Shown piece after piece: positions 40,006 to 49,582 of a stretch of DNA of 64,000 nt; position 1 is the first letter of the stretch, and every line of letters starts with the position of its first letter. The notes under the pieces were generated by a model. That model was not told the origin of the DNA, ran no database searches, and worked only from the letters and a program-made list of their open reading frames with translations. Made by a program: the position numbers and the translations under genes. The DNA is from CAYPHY01 sp964410625 (GTDB lineage: Bacteria; Chloroflexota; Anaerolineae; Promineifilales; Promineifilaceae), in NCBI GenBank assembly GCA_964410625.1, contig CAYPHY010000001.1, positions 186,001 to 250,000 of the forward strand, read 5' to 3'.

Positions 40006-40689
40006 ATGAACGCGCCACGCCTGGCAAACCAAGAGAAGCAAATAACTCGTACCAATTCGGAATGGCTCCATTCATTATCCTCACAGGGTAGCTTGCAGAC
40101 CGAAGCCATTGAGGAGTTGCGTGTCATGCTCTTGAAGGCGTCGCTATACACCCTGGTCACCCATGTTTCCGATTTGTACCATTTAGGGGAACAGGAGCGC
40201 GTCGCCCTGGCTGAGGATTGCGCCCAAGAAGCGTTGCTGGCCGTTCTGGCCCGGCTGGACGATTTTCGCGGGGAGAGTAAGTTTACCACCTGGGCTTACA
40301 AGTTTGCCGTCAATATCGCGCTCAATCGCGCCCGCCGCGAACGTTGGAAGGGGGTGTCCCTGGACGCACTCTCCGAGGATGACTACTCACTGGACTGGTT
40401 GGAGTGGAAGGAAGGATTCCAGCCCGCCGATACAGAGACATCAACGTTGCAGGCGGAAGTGGGCAACGTCATCCACCAGGCGATCCGCATCGAACTGACA
40501 GACCGGCAGCGCCAGGTTCTGAAGTGGATTGTCTTTGATGAAGTGCCGATGGATGTCGTCGTCGAACGATTGGAAACGAATCGCAACGCAGTCTATAAAC
40601 TCCTGCACGATGGGCGACTGAAAGTCAAAAAACATCTTGCTTCCCATGGGTATGATGTGGAAGAAGTCTACGCTCTATTTCGGCCGTAA
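40006..40689 (+). CDS. ECF-type RNA polymerase sigma factor
   Basis: 227 aa. Region 2 (CAQEALLAVLARLDDFRGES then KFTTWAYKFAVNIALN) and region 4 (LTDRQRQVLKWIVFDEVPMD, ETNRNAVYKLLHDGRLKVK) are clear. The N-terminal 70 residues are longer than usual. AAAGGAGG lies 16 nt before the ATG, and TATACT close to it may be a -10 box. It is followed 62 nt later by a zinc-finger anti-sigma gene. Confidence 0.9.
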   Translation: MNAPRLANQEKQITRTNSEWLHSLSSQGSLQTEAIEELRVMLLKASLYTLVTHVSDLYHLGEQERVALAEDCAQEALLAVLARLDDFRGESKFTTWAYKFAVNIALNRARRERWKGVSLDALSEDDYSLDWLEWKEGFQPADTETSTLQAEVGNVIHQAIRIELTDRQRQVLKWIVFDEVPMDVVVERLETNRNAVYKLLHDGRLKVKKHLASHGYDVEEVYALFRP

Positions 40690-40751
40690 TAGCGATAATA
40701 AAGGTAAGGTTTGCGTCCTTACGGCAACTAATAAGATAGGTAAAACGAGAG

Positions 40752-41042
40752 ATGAAAGCTAAATTTTCGCACTGGATCAAACGAGTTCAAGAGACACAGG
40801 ATGAAGAGATCAACTGTTCCACCTGCCTGGATCAAATCTCTGAATATGTTGATCGCGAGCTGGCGGCCGGTGACGCTATGGGTACTATGCCTCAAGTTCA
40901 CCAACACTTAAACCAGTGCCAGGTGTGCCGCGAGGAGTATCATGTCTTGCAATCGCTGGCACGTATGGAAGCGATCGGTGACATGCCGGTCAATGATGAG
41001 CTATTTGAGCAATTGTTACAGCATCCAAGACAGATGAAATAG
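40752..41042 (+). CDS. Zinc-binding anti-sigma factor (ZAS-type)
   Basis: 96 aa, soluble. The anti-sigma HxxxCxxC motif is HLNQCQVC, preceded by CSTCLDQISEYVDRELAAG, which is the zf-HC2 layout. It should bind and silence the upstream sigma factor; such factors often respond to redox or envelope stress. A GAAA-loop terminator follows at 41091. Confidence 0.85.
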   Translation: MKAKFSHWIKRVQETQDEEINCSTCLDQISEYVDRELAAGDAMGTMPQVHQHLNQCQVCREEYHVLQSLARMEAIGDMPVNDELFEQLLQHPRQMK

Positions 41043-41090
41043 AAGCCACCTATGACATTTGTGGGTGGATAAGGAGCGGCCGCTTGCTGA

Positions 41091-41125
41091 AACACCGGGG
41101 ATGGAAACATCTCCGGTGTTTTTTT
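41091..41125 (+). terminator. Rho-independent terminator of the sigma/anti-sigma operon
   Basis: 13-bp stem (aacaccggggatg with catctccggtgtt, one G-U pair), a GAAA tetraloop and seven T residues. Confidence 0.9.
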
Positions 41126-41274
41126 GTTGGGTGTGAATAAAACCAGTTTTGTTTCTGTTTGGTAAGAATTCTCCCGAACCGGACACTAACGAATAAGTCA
41201 AACATCCGGTATGCCGAGGAAACCCAAATAATCTGATGATCATGGTTTACCGGCCAAGAAAACAAAGGGAGAAT

Positions 41275-41922
41275 ATGATGAAACAGACCAACAGATATGT
41301 CCTGGCAGCATTAGCTGCGTTGTTTATCCTCGTTATCGGCTTTGCCGCCTACTCGCCTGTGAGCGCCCACGGCACGCTCCGGCGAAACCAGCTTGTTTTT
41401 CATGATGCAATGCGCAAGTTGTGGGAAGACCACATCACCTGGACGCGCCTGTATATCATCAGCGCGGCCGAAGATTTGCCCGATAAAGGGCTAACCGCCG
41501 AAAGATTATTGCAAAACCAGGTAGACATCGGCGACGCGATTAAACCCTACTATGGAGAGGCGGCCGGAGAGGAGCTCACCGCGCTCCTACAAGACCATAT
41601 CCTCATCGCCGCCGAGCTAATTGACGCCGCCAAAGCAGGAGACACCGACGCCTTCAACGACGCACACGAGCGATGGTACAGCAATGGCGACGACGTCGCC
41701 GACTTTTTAAGCGCGGCCAACCGGAAGCATTGGCCTCGAAACGAGATGCGGATGATGATGAAAGCACATCTTGACCGGACCCTGGAGGAAGCGGCCGCCC
41801 GCTTGAATGGGGATTATGCGGCCGATATTGCCGCCTACGAAGTGATTCACGCCGACATCCTGCACATGGCGGATATGCTGAGCGAAGGGATTATCCACCA
41901 GTTCCCCAGGGCGTTTAGATAG
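41275..41922 (+). CDS. Secreted helical protein of unknown function
   Basis: 215 aa. An N-terminal signal peptide (YVLAALAALFILVIGFAAYSPVSA) is followed by a 175-residue alpha-helical domain with conserved-looking His/Trp positions (MRKLWEDHITWTRLYIIS, RLLQNQVDIGDAIKPYYGE, AIAAYEVIHADILHMADML). I have seen similar sequences annotated as hypothetical; function unknown. AGGGAG lies before two adjacent ATGs. It could belong to the sigma regulon but has its own terminator-separated transcript. Confidence 0.8.
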   Translation: MMKQTNRYVLAALAALFILVIGFAAYSPVSAHGTLRRNQLVFHDAMRKLWEDHITWTRLYIISAAEDLPDKGLTAERLLQNQVDIGDAIKPYYGEAAGEELTALLQDHILIAAELIDAAKAGDTDAFNDAHERWYSNGDDVADFLSAANRKHWPRNEMRMMMKAHLDRTLEEAAARLNGDYAADIAAYEVIHADILHMADMLSEGIIHQFPRAFR

Positions 41923-42012
41923 TAAGATGGCAATCAGTTGCCTACTTATCTTTCGATACCCGCTAGATAGCCCAATCTACTCCTCGGACCGGTGACAATT
42001 TAATTTAAATGT

Positions 42013-42048
42013 GATTCACAGACACTATTACGCTGGTGTCTGTGAATC
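42013..42048. terminator. Strong hairpin downstream of the secreted-protein gene
   Basis: gattcacagacac with gtgtctgtgaatc, a perfect 13-bp stem and 10-nt loop. It lacks a long T-run on the plus strand, so it is either a weak terminator or an RNA-stabilising hairpin. Confidence 0.5.
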
Positions 42049-42130
42049 ATTTATCCTTCCGATAACTAAAAAGAGGCTGTGAAACACAACCTCCTTTTAC
42101 GCTACCAGAGAGAAAGGTATGAAATTTAAG

Positions 42131-42202
42131 TGACCCCGGAAGGACTCGAACCTTCAACCAATGGATTAAAAGTCCACTGCTCTTCCATTGAGCTACGGGG
42201 CC
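42131..42202 (-). tRNA. tRNA-Lys (anticodon UUU)
   Basis: On the minus strand the acceptor stem pairs GGCCCCG with CGGGGTC. The D arm is GCTC-AATGGAA-GAGC, the anticodon loop is CTTTTAA (anticodon TTT) and the T arm is GAAGG-TTCGAGT-CCTTC. 72 nt with discriminator A; no CCA is encoded. Confidence 0.95.
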
Positions 42203-42260
42203 AACTGAATCAGCGGTCTACTCCTGTGATTATAACGAGTCAGGGATACCATAGCAACCT

Positions 42261-42318
42261 CGTAGCGCGATTTGTTAAATCGCTCACTCAAACGAACGAT
42301 TTAACAAATCGCGCTACG
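42261..42318. repeat. Palindrome of the CGCGCTACG family (family H)
   Basis: Perfect 22-nt arms (cgtagcgcgatttgttaaat... and its reverse complement) around a 14-nt loop, upstream of recO. Related units are at 17176-17203 and 61785-61832. Confidence 0.8.
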
Positions 42319-42356
42319 GGCGTGCAACTCGGCCGAAATGTGACTAAACTTAAGGG

Positions 42357-43190
42357 ATGGAACGGACAGAACCACAACAGGAGCAGAAGCGCTCCCCACG
42401 CGAACGGACGTTTCGCACTGAGGCGATTGTCTTGCGGCGCAGCGACTTTGGCGAGGCTGACCGGCTGTTGACGTTGTTCAGCCGCGATCTGGGCAAGATC
42501 AGGGCGATTGGCAAAGGGGCGCGGAAACCGCAAAGCCGCAAGACGGGGCATGTGGAGCTATTCATGCGCAGCAAGTTCCTGATCGCCAAAGGGCGCGACC
42601 TGGATATTGTGACCCAGGCGGAGATGATCAACGCCTATCCACAGTTGCGCGAAGACCTGCTGCGAGCCACCTACGCCTCCTATGCTGTGGAGTTGCTCGA
42701 CCGCTTCATTGGTGATGAAGACCCACACCGCGACATCTATGAGCTGCTGGTGGCGGCGCTCGATTGGTTTGCGACGGCCGATGACTTGCTGCTCGCCGCC
42801 CGTTATTACGAGCTACGGCTGCTCTCGCTGACCGGTTTCCAACCGCGCCTCTTTAACTGCGTCAACTGTGGCGAAGCGATTGAAGAGCAAGACCAGTACT
42901 TTAGCGCGGAGTTGGGCGGTCTGCTTTGTCCCAACTGCCGCGCGGCCGATCGTCGCGCCCAGCCGGTGTCGGCCGTGGCGGTTAAGGTGTTGCGCTATTT
43001 GCAAACACGGCCGTGGGATACGGTCAGCGTCTTGCGCCTGAAGCCCCCTTTACTCCACGAGTTAGAGCGGGTCATGTACCACTATTTAACCTATACATTG
43101 GAACGCAACTTAAAATCGGTTGACTTCCTGCACGAGCTACGCCGTGAAGCTTCCCTCTTCACTTCCCCTGAATCCGGGGATGGACTATAA
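42357..43190 (+). CDS. recO: DNA repair protein RecO
   Basis: 277 aa. N-terminal OB fold (TEAIVLRRSDFGEADRLLTL, RDLGKIRAIGKGARKPQSRK) and a C-terminal helical domain with the zinc site CVNC...CPNC (about residues 164-190). RecO loads RecA on SSB-coated ssDNA in the RecFOR pathway. The start is close to AAGGG with almost no spacer, so initiation may be leaderless. The extra N-terminal 18 residues are charged. Confidence 0.93.
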   Translation: MERTEPQQEQKRSPRERTFRTEAIVLRRSDFGEADRLLTLFSRDLGKIRAIGKGARKPQSRKTGHVELFMRSKFLIAKGRDLDIVTQAEMINAYPQLREDLLRATYASYAVELLDRFIGDEDPHRDIYELLVAALDWFATADDLLLAARYYELRLLSLTGFQPRLFNCVNCGEAIEEQDQYFSAELGGLLCPNCRAADRRAQPVSAVAVKVLRYLQTRPWDTVSVLRLKPPLLHELERVMYHYLTYTLERNLKSVDFLHELRREASLFTSPESGDGL

Positions 43191-43207
43191 TGCCAGTGGG
43201 CAGTAGG

Positions 43208-43286
43208 CGGTAATCAGTCTCCCGATCTCCCAGTCTCTTAGTCTCCAAATCTCTTAATCTCAAATCTCTAATTCTCCAATCTCTAT
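43208..43286. repeat. Dispersed repeat, CCAATCTC family (family D), before glyQS
   Basis: Eight or so near-tandem units of the type (t)ctc(c/t)(c/a)aatctc. It covers the place where a ribosome-binding site for glyQS should lie; none is visible. The same family occurs inside coding sequence at 53596-53662 and 53850-53875 and in 59838-59870. Confidence 0.75.
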
Positions 43287-43287
43287 T

Positions 43288-46278
43288 ATGCAAGACAAAC
43301 TCAGCTTTCAAGAAATCATTCTCCGTTTGATCAACTACTGGAAAGAGCAAGGTTGCCTGGTGTGGCAGCCTTATAATGTGCAGGTTGGGGCGGGGACGAT
43401 GAACCCGGCGACGGTGTTGCGTGTGTTGGGGCCGGAGCCGTGGAATGTGGTGTATGTGGAGCCGAGTATTCGGCCGGATGACGGCCGCTTCGGCGACAAC
43501 CCCAACCGGATGCAGCAACATTACCAGTTGCAAGTGATCCTCAAGCCCGACCCTGGCAATCCGATTGAGCTTTATCTGCAAAGCCTGGAAGCGATTGGCA
43601 TCAATCCACGCGAACACGACATTCGTTTTGTCGAGGACAACTGGGCTTCTCCCGCGTTGGGGGCCTGGGGGTTGGGCTGGGAAGTGTGGCTTGATGGGCA
43701 GGAGATCACCCAGTATACCTACTTCCAACAGGCGGGGGGGATTGAGCTAGAGCCGGTATCGGTGGAGATCACCTATGGCCTGGACCGCATCAGCCTCGCC
43801 CTACAGGGGGTGGATAGCGTCTGGAAGATGGAGTATGGGTCGGGCGTTTTTTATGGCGACGCCTTGCTCCAGGCGGAGATTGAACATTGCCGCTACTACT
43901 TTGATGTGGCCGATGTGGACGCGCTGCGGATGATCTACGACACCTATGAGCGCGAGGCGTTGCGTTGTTTGGAAGCGGGCCTGGTGGTCCCCGCCCATGA
44001 TTATAATTTGAAATGCTCCCATCTCTTTAATGTGCTGGACACGCGCGGGGCGATTGGCGTCACCGAACGGGCGAAGTATTTCCAGCGGATGCGGCGCGTG
44101 GCGGGACAGGTGGCGGAAGCGTATGTCGAACAACGCCAGCGGCTGGAATATCCATTCATCGACAATCCGAATTGGACTAAAAACAAGTCTGCGGAAGCAA
44201 CAGAGCTAGAGCGAGCATCGGCCGATCCCACTGCCTCCGACCATGAAACCTTCCTCCTCGAAATCGGCAGCGAAGAGCTACCCGCCGGAGATTTGACCTC
44301 TGCCCTACGCCAACTCAGTGTGGCTGTTCCCGCTTTCCTGAAGGAGTTGCGACTCGATTATGAGAGTATTGACGTACAGGGGACGCCGCGCCGTCTGGCG
44401 GTAATGGTGAACAAACTGGCCTCGCGGCAACCCGACCTGGAGACGGAGGTGAAGGGGCCACCGGCCGACCGCGCTTTTGACGCTGAGGGGAAGCCGACCC
44501 AGGCGGCCGTTGGCTTCGCTCGCAGCCGGGGCATCCCGGTGGAGAGCCTGCAAATTCGTGAGGAGGGCGGGCGGCGTTATGTGACGGCCGTTGTCCGCGA
44601 GGCAGGGCGGTCCGCCGTGGAAGTGCTGGCCGAACGGTTGCCTGACCTGATCGCCGGGCTGAAGTTTGAGCGCAGTATGCGTTGGAACGAAACGAAGATC
44701 AGCTACAGCCGCCCGCTGCGCTGGCTGGTGGCGCTGTTCGGCCGTACAGTCGTTCCCTTTGAATATGCAGGAGCGATCAGCGGCCGCACCAGCTATGGCA
44801 TTCGGCCTTATGGCTCTCCTCCCCTGGAGATTGGGGCGGCCGATGAATATAGCAGCCGTATCGCCGAACAGGGTATTTTGCTCAACGTTGATGAGCGCCG
44901 AGAGGCGATTGAGCGCGGCGTGCGTGCGTTGGCGGCGACGAAGCTGGGAACCATCCCCGATGACGGCGGCTTATTGGAGGAAGTGACCAATCTGGTTGAG
45001 CGGCCGACGCCGTTGCTCGGTGAATTTGAACGCCGCTTCCTGGCGCTACCGGCGGAAGTGCTGGTGGCGGTGATGCGCAAGCACCAGCGTTACTTCCCGC
45101 TGTACCATGAGAAGGACGGCCGTTTGTTGCCTTACTTCATCGCCGTCCGCAACGGCGACGACCAACATCTGGAGATGGTTGCCGAGGGGAATGAGCATGT
45201 GATTCGCGCCCGTTTCTCTGATGCGGAGTTCTTCTATAACAAGGACCGCCAGCGCAAGTTGGCCGACTGGTTGCCCGAACTGGACAAGCTGACCTTCCAG
45301 GCTGATCTCGGTTCGATGCTCGACAAGACCCACCGGCTGGAGAAGCTGACGCCGCAGATCGCTGAGATGTTGGCGTTGACGGAGGCGGAAACGGCCGTTG
45401 CCGCCCGCGCTGCCACCCTGGCCAAGGCTGACCTCGCCACCTCAATGGTGGTGGAGATGACCTCTGTGCAGGGGATTATGGGCGGCCATTATGCGCGGTT
45501 GAGCAACGAGCCGGAAGCGGTGGCCGAGGCGATTGCTGAGCAGTATGAGGCCGTCAGCGAGACGCGGCCGGGGTTGGCATTGGCGCTGGCCGACCGGCTG
45601 GACAGTCTGATGGGGCTGTTTGCCGTTGGCCTGGCCCCCAAAGGCTCAAATGATCCCTTTGCCATTCGTCGTGCCGCCTTGCAGGTGATCCAAAATTTGC
45701 TGGGCAACGAGGTCGCTTTTGATCTACGTCCAGCCCTGACGGCAGCGGCCGATCTGCTGCCCGTTCCCTATGAGCCGCAGGTGTTGGATGAGGTGCTGGC
45801 GTTTATTGGCGGCCGTCTGGAAGGGGTGTTGCGCGAGGCGGGCTACTCGGCGGCCGTCGTCAAGGCGGTGTTGGCTGAGCAAACGCACAATCCTTATCTG
45901 GCGGAACAGGCGGCGGCCGATCTGGCCGAGGCGATCACCGCCGACGATTGGAGCGATCTGCTGAATGCTTATGCCCGTTGTGTGCGGATCACGCGCTCTC
46001 TACCGGAGCAATATCCGCTCTATTTAGATAGCTTCACGCTCCCGGAGGAGCAGGCGTTGTTGAAGGCGTACCAATCGGTGACCGCGGTGACTAACGGGTC
46101 GGTACCGACGTTAGTGGGGGCATTGCGCCGGCTGGAACCGGCGATCAGCCGCTTCTTTGATCAGGTGTTGGTGATGGATGAGGACGCGGCCGTGCGCGAA
46201 AATCGGCTGGCATTGTTGCAGGCTATCGCCCGGCTGGCGCAGGGGACGGCCGATTTGTCCCACCTGGAAGGCTTCTAG
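43288..46278 (+). CDS. glyQS: Glycyl-tRNA synthetase, fused alpha-beta chain
   Basis: 996 aa. Residues 1-300 are the alpha (catalytic) subunit: FQEIILRLINYWKEQGC, GAGTMNPATVLRVLGPEPW, EDNWASPALGAWGLGWEVW. Residues about 320-996 are the beta (tRNA-binding) subunit: LLEIGSEELPAGDLTSALRQ, FERSMRWNETKISYSRPLRW, the HD-like and C-terminal anticodon/DALR region. In most bacteria the two are separate genes; fused forms are known in Chlamydiae and plant organelles. The junction around residue 300-315 has no stop. Located right after recO, a common pairing. Confidence 0.95.
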   Translation: MQDKLSFQEIILRLINYWKEQGCLVWQPYNVQVGAGTMNPATVLRVLGPEPWNVVYVEPSIRPDDGRFGDNPNRMQQHYQLQVILKPDPGNPIELYLQSLEAIGINPREHDIRFVEDNWASPALGAWGLGWEVWLDGQEITQYTYFQQAGGIELEPVSVEITYGLDRISLALQGVDSVWKMEYGSGVFYGDALLQAEIEHCRYYFDVADVDALRMIYDTYEREALRCLEAGLVVPAHDYNLKCSHLFNVLDTRGAIGVTERAKYFQRMRRVAGQVAEAYVEQRQRLEYPFIDNPNWTKNKSAEATELERASADPTASDHETFLLEIGSEELPAGDLTSALRQLSVAVPAFLKELRLDYESIDVQGTPRRLAVMVNKLASRQPDLETEVKGPPADRAFDAEGKPTQAAVGFARSRGIPVESLQIREEGGRRYVTAVVREAGRSAVEVLAERLPDLIAGLKFERSMRWNETKISYSRPLRWLVALFGRTVVPFEYAGAISGRTSYGIRPYGSPPLEIGAADEYSSRIAEQGILLNVDERREAIERGVRALAATKLGTIPDDGGLLEEVTNLVERPTPLLGEFERRFLALPAEVLVAVMRKHQRYFPLYHEKDGRLLPYFIAVRNGDDQHLEMVAEGNEHVIRARFSDAEFFYNKDRQRKLADWLPELDKLTFQADLGSMLDKTHRLEKLTPQIAEMLALTEAETAVAARAATLAKADLATSMVVEMTSVQGIMGGHYARLSNEPEAVAEAIAEQYEAVSETRPGLALALADRLDSLMGLFAVGLAPKGSNDPFAIRRAALQVIQNLLGNEVAFDLRPALTAAADLLPVPYEPQVLDEVLAFIGGRLEGVLREAGYSAAVVKAVLAEQTHNPYLAEQAAADLAEAITADDWSDLLNAYARCVRITRSLPEQYPLYLDSFTLPEEQALLKAYQSVTAVTNGSVPTLVGALRRLEPAISRFFDQVLVMDEDAAVRENRLALLQAIARLAQGTADLSHLEGF

Positions 46279-46303
46279 CTCTTAAGTAAAATGCGGAAAG
46301 TTT

Positions 46304-46376
46304 CTTGAGAACAGAAACCGGGTTTCTTAGCTTTTACTAGACAGAATCGTTTGCTCGATAGAAACCCGGTTTCTAA
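46304..46376. repeat. Family B inverted-repeat pair after glyQS
   Basis: agaaaccgggtttctt and, about 36 nt on, its inverted copy tagaaacccggtttct. It lies between the glyQS stop and the next sensor kinase gene. No T-run follows. Confidence 0.75.
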
Positions 46377-46493
46377 GCGAGCTTTCCGACACACACTGTT
46401 TGCTTTTTGAGAAGTCAGTCCAAATACTTGCAAATTTTCAAAAATAAGTAAGTATTGATACTTATAGCCTGGTGTACGTCATGGCCGGTGGCA

Positions 46494-48794
46494 ATGGTAA
46501 AAAATATAGAGCAGTCCGCTATATCAAACCCGCAAGCGTTATCTACCTGGGAATCACCTGCCCAGGATGTGTTCACGGCGGCCGTTGCGGCAAACAATCG
46601 GCTTGAACAGCGCAACGCTGACCCGCAACGGTATTCAGAGCGGCTGCGTGCCTTACATGAAATCGATCTCGCCATTTTGAATAAACGCTCATTGGAGGAG
46701 ATCGCGGCCGTCGCTGTCCAACGTATAAAAGAGATGTTGGCTTGTGATGGCGTCGTCTTTATCCTGATGGACCTGGAAACGGCCGAAGGGCAAGTGCTGG
46801 CCAGTGACTTCCCGCTCCCCAAACCAGGCTACCGCTTTCCACTGACCAATTGGGAAGTATTGCATAGCTTACAGCAAGGCGTGGTCAACTATGTGGAAGA
46901 TGCAGAGGCGTTGCGCGGCTCTACGCCGATAGTGGCGGAGTTGATCGCGCAAGGGGTCGAGATGCGGCCGACCCTTAATTTCCCGTTGCGGATTAATGAA
47001 GAGTTGATCGGTATTTTTTCGATTACGCCGACGGGAAATGAGGAATTGACTGAAGAACAGTTGGAAATCGGCCGCGAAATCGCTAGTGTAACGGCCGTTG
47101 CCGTCCACAATGCGCGACTGTTGGCGGCCGCCCGCAAAGCAGGCGCTCGCGAAAGCACGCTGCGCCATGTCGCCAGTAGCCTGACCGCCAATCTCGATCT
47201 GAAAAGCCTCTTGCGGTTGATATTAGAACAGTTGGAGATCGCCATCGAGTCTAGCAGTTCCAGCATCATGTTATATGATGGACAGCATCTGCACGTTGCC
47301 GCTCACCGCGGGGCTTACTTTTCGCCGGAAGTGATGGCGAATATCGAGACGGCCGAGTTCCCCAATATGCGGCGCGTGTTAGAGCGGGGGCAACCGGTGC
47401 TCATCTCCGACTCGAAAACGGAACCGGCCTGGATTGAGGTGGCGGGTGGGGAGTATATCCGTTGCTGGCTGGGTGTGCCGCTGCTTATTCGGGAAAAACC
47501 AATTGGTATTTTGGCGCTTGATCACGAACGGCCGCACTTTTTTACGGAACCGGATGTCCGCTTTGTGAAAGCGTTTGCCGACCAGGCGGCCGTTGCCATC
47601 GAAAACGCGCGTCTCTTCCGACAGGTGCAGGAACAGGCCGAACAACTAGAAGAAAAGGTCCGCGAGCGCACACGCAAGCTGGAAGCGTTGTATGAAGTGT
47701 CGGCCGTGGCCAGCGCTTATCTCGATTTGCCGACGATCTTGCAACATTCGCTGACGCGCATCCTGGAAACGATTGATTGCAACGCCGGGACGATTCACAT
47801 TTTTGATGAGCAGGCGGGGCGATTTGAGTTAGCTGCCAAAGAGGGCTTGTTGGTGGACTCGGAAATCGAGACGGCCTTTCCCATCATGCCGCCAGACCAT
47901 CCCCTTGAGACGCTGCTGACGGGAGAGCAAATAGGTAACAGGGTGTTGTCCGATGGCGTCAAATCCTTTTCAAAGGCGATGAAGGTTGGTTATGTGTGCG
48001 AAACGTTCCAGGATTGTGCCGTCGCGCCGCTTCGCGCCCGGGGGCAATTGCGCGGTATTCTGACCGTTTTGAGCGGAATACGCGACTCGATCTCAGCGGA
48101 GTCGTTGTCGTTGATGGAAACGATCGCCGAGCAAATTGGGGTGGCGATTGAAAACGGCGACTTGCGCCAGCAGGTACGGCAGGTAGCGATCAGGGAAGAG
48201 CGAGAACGGCTGGCCTATGAGTTGCATGACTCGGTGACACAAGGTTTGTATAGTCTGACTTTGTTTGCCGAGGCGGTGCGGGAAACGGCCGCGCGCAACG
48301 ATCTTGCCACCGTCCGTCGCCACTCGCACTCTATGATCAGGACTGCCCAGCAGTCGTTGCGCGAAATGCGCCTCTTGCTCTATGAACTGCAATCCCCAGC
48401 TACGGGCGATCTGGTGGAAGCGCTGCGCGATCGATTACTCACCGTTGAGGAGCGTGTAGGCGTCTCAGTCAGATTGCGTGCTGATGAGATTGGGGAGCTT
48501 CCGGCGGCCGTGGAAGAGGCTTACTATCGTATTGCCCTGGAAGCATTGAACAATGCGCTGCGCCATGCCAACGCCGAAAATGTTTCGATTGCCGTTCACC
48601 GCCAACAGGATCAATTACAGATGATAGTGGAAGATGACGGCTGTGGCTTCGATGTGGCAGCGGGCCTTCAAGCTGGTGGAATGGGGCTAAGCAGTATGCA
48701 GAGGCGTATTGCCAAGATCAACGGGACCGTGACGGTCCATTCTCAGCCTGAACAGGGGACGCGAATCACCGCTTTTACACAACTACCCACATAG
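46494..48794 (+). CDS. Soluble multi-GAF sensor histidine kinase
   Basis: 766 aa from ATG at 46494 (an upstream TTG at 46455 is possible). It has no membrane helices. Three GAF domains (about 45-185, 200-360, 400-545) with coiled-coil linkers (EQAEQLEEKVRERTRKLEAL), then HisKA_3 (REERERLAYELHDSVTQGLY, His about 578) and HATPase_c (IALEALNNALRHANAENVSI, EDDGCGFD, GMGLSSMQRRI). It senses a cytosolic small-molecule or redox signal and phosphorylates the regulator encoded 23 nt downstream. Confidence 0.92.
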   Translation: MVKNIEQSAISNPQALSTWESPAQDVFTAAVAANNRLEQRNADPQRYSERLRALHEIDLAILNKRSLEEIAAVAVQRIKEMLACDGVVFILMDLETAEGQVLASDFPLPKPGYRFPLTNWEVLHSLQQGVVNYVEDAEALRGSTPIVAELIAQGVEMRPTLNFPLRINEELIGIFSITPTGNEELTEEQLEIGREIASVTAVAVHNARLLAAARKAGARESTLRHVASSLTANLDLKSLLRLILEQLEIAIESSSSSIMLYDGQHLHVAAHRGAYFSPEVMANIETAEFPNMRRVLERGQPVLISDSKTEPAWIEVAGGEYIRCWLGVPLLIREKPIGILALDHERPHFFTEPDVRFVKAFADQAAVAIENARLFRQVQEQAEQLEEKVRERTRKLEALYEVSAVASAYLDLPTILQHSLTRILETIDCNAGTIHIFDEQAGRFELAAKEGLLVDSEIETAFPIMPPDHPLETLLTGEQIGNRVLSDGVKSFSKAMKVGYVCETFQDCAVAPLRARGQLRGILTVLSGIRDSISAESLSLMETIAEQIGVAIENGDLRQQVRQVAIREERERLAYELHDSVTQGLYSLTLFAEAVRETAARNDLATVRRHSHSMIRTAQQSLREMRLLLYELQSPATGDLVEALRDRLLTVEERVGVSVRLRADEIGELPAAVEEAYYRIALEALNNALRHANAENVSIAVHRQQDQLQMIVEDDGCGFDVAAGLQAGGMGLSSMQRRIAKINGTVTVHSQPEQGTRITAFTQLPT

Positions 48795-48817
48795 CAACCA
48801 ACATAAGGAGGGCAATC

Positions 48818-49558
48818 ATGGGGACCATGACGGAAAACACACCGGACATCACGGCGACCACGGAAACCGTACCAAGCATACCAACCACAACAAGCACACC
48901 ACCCACACCACCTATTCGTATTCTCATCGTTGACGATCACGCCATTGTGCGCGAGGGGTTGCGGGCGATGTTGGAAGCTAAATTGGGATTTGAAGTTGTT
49001 GGTGAGGCGGCCGCTGGTGAAGATGCCATTAAGCTAAACAAAACCCTTTCGCCTGATGTGATTCTGATGGACCTGGTGATGCCGGGGATGGGAGGGGTCG
49101 CGGCCATTCGTGAGATCAAACGCCAGACATCGGACGCTCGCATTCTGGTGCTTTCCAGCTTTAGCGACGACATGCAGATTGTGGAGTCGTTGCGAGCCGG
49201 GGCGCAGGGGTATTTGCTGAAAGCCTCTATGCCCGCTGACCTGCTTGAGGCCATTCGCGCCGTCTATACGGGCCAGGCGGCGATCAATCCCAGCGTTGCC
49301 AGTAAATTGATCCGTTCGTTGAGCCAGGTGAACGCTGAACCAGAACCGCAGGACTCGCTGACGGAGCGGGAGATTGAAATCCTCAAGCTGGTTGCCGAGG
49401 GCTTGAGCAATCAGGAGATTGGCGAGCGAGGGCAGATCAGCGAACGCACGGTCGGAACGCACATCAGCAATATGTTGAATAAGCTCAATCTGGAAAATCG
49501 CACACAATTAGCCCTTTTTGCTCTGCGGCACGGACTGGCTTCGCTTTATGGGGAATAG
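48818..49558 (+). CDS. NarL/FixJ-type response regulator
   Basis: 246 aa. An unusual Thr/Pro-rich N-terminal tail (residues 1-32) precedes the receiver domain (D85 in PDVILMDLVMPG; DD at 39-40) and the LuxR HTH (LTEREIEILKLVAEGLSNQE, ISERTVGTHISNMLNKLNL). A strong AAGGAGG lies upstream. It partners with the multi-GAF kinase. The Thr/Pro tail is not needed for the fold; Met1 versus later starts is therefore open. Confidence 0.93.
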   Translation: MGTMTENTPDITATTETVPSIPTTTSTPPTPPIRILIVDDHAIVREGLRAMLEAKLGFEVVGEAAAGEDAIKLNKTLSPDVILMDLVMPGMGGVAAIREIKRQTSDARILVLSSFSDDMQIVESLRAGAQGYLLKASMPADLLEAIRAVYTGQAAINPSVASKLIRSLSQVNAEPEPQDSLTEREIEILKLVAEGLSNQEIGERGQISERTVGTHISNMLNKLNLENRTQLALFALRHGLASLYGE

Positions 49559-49582
49559 AAAACCTCAATATGAATGCATTTT

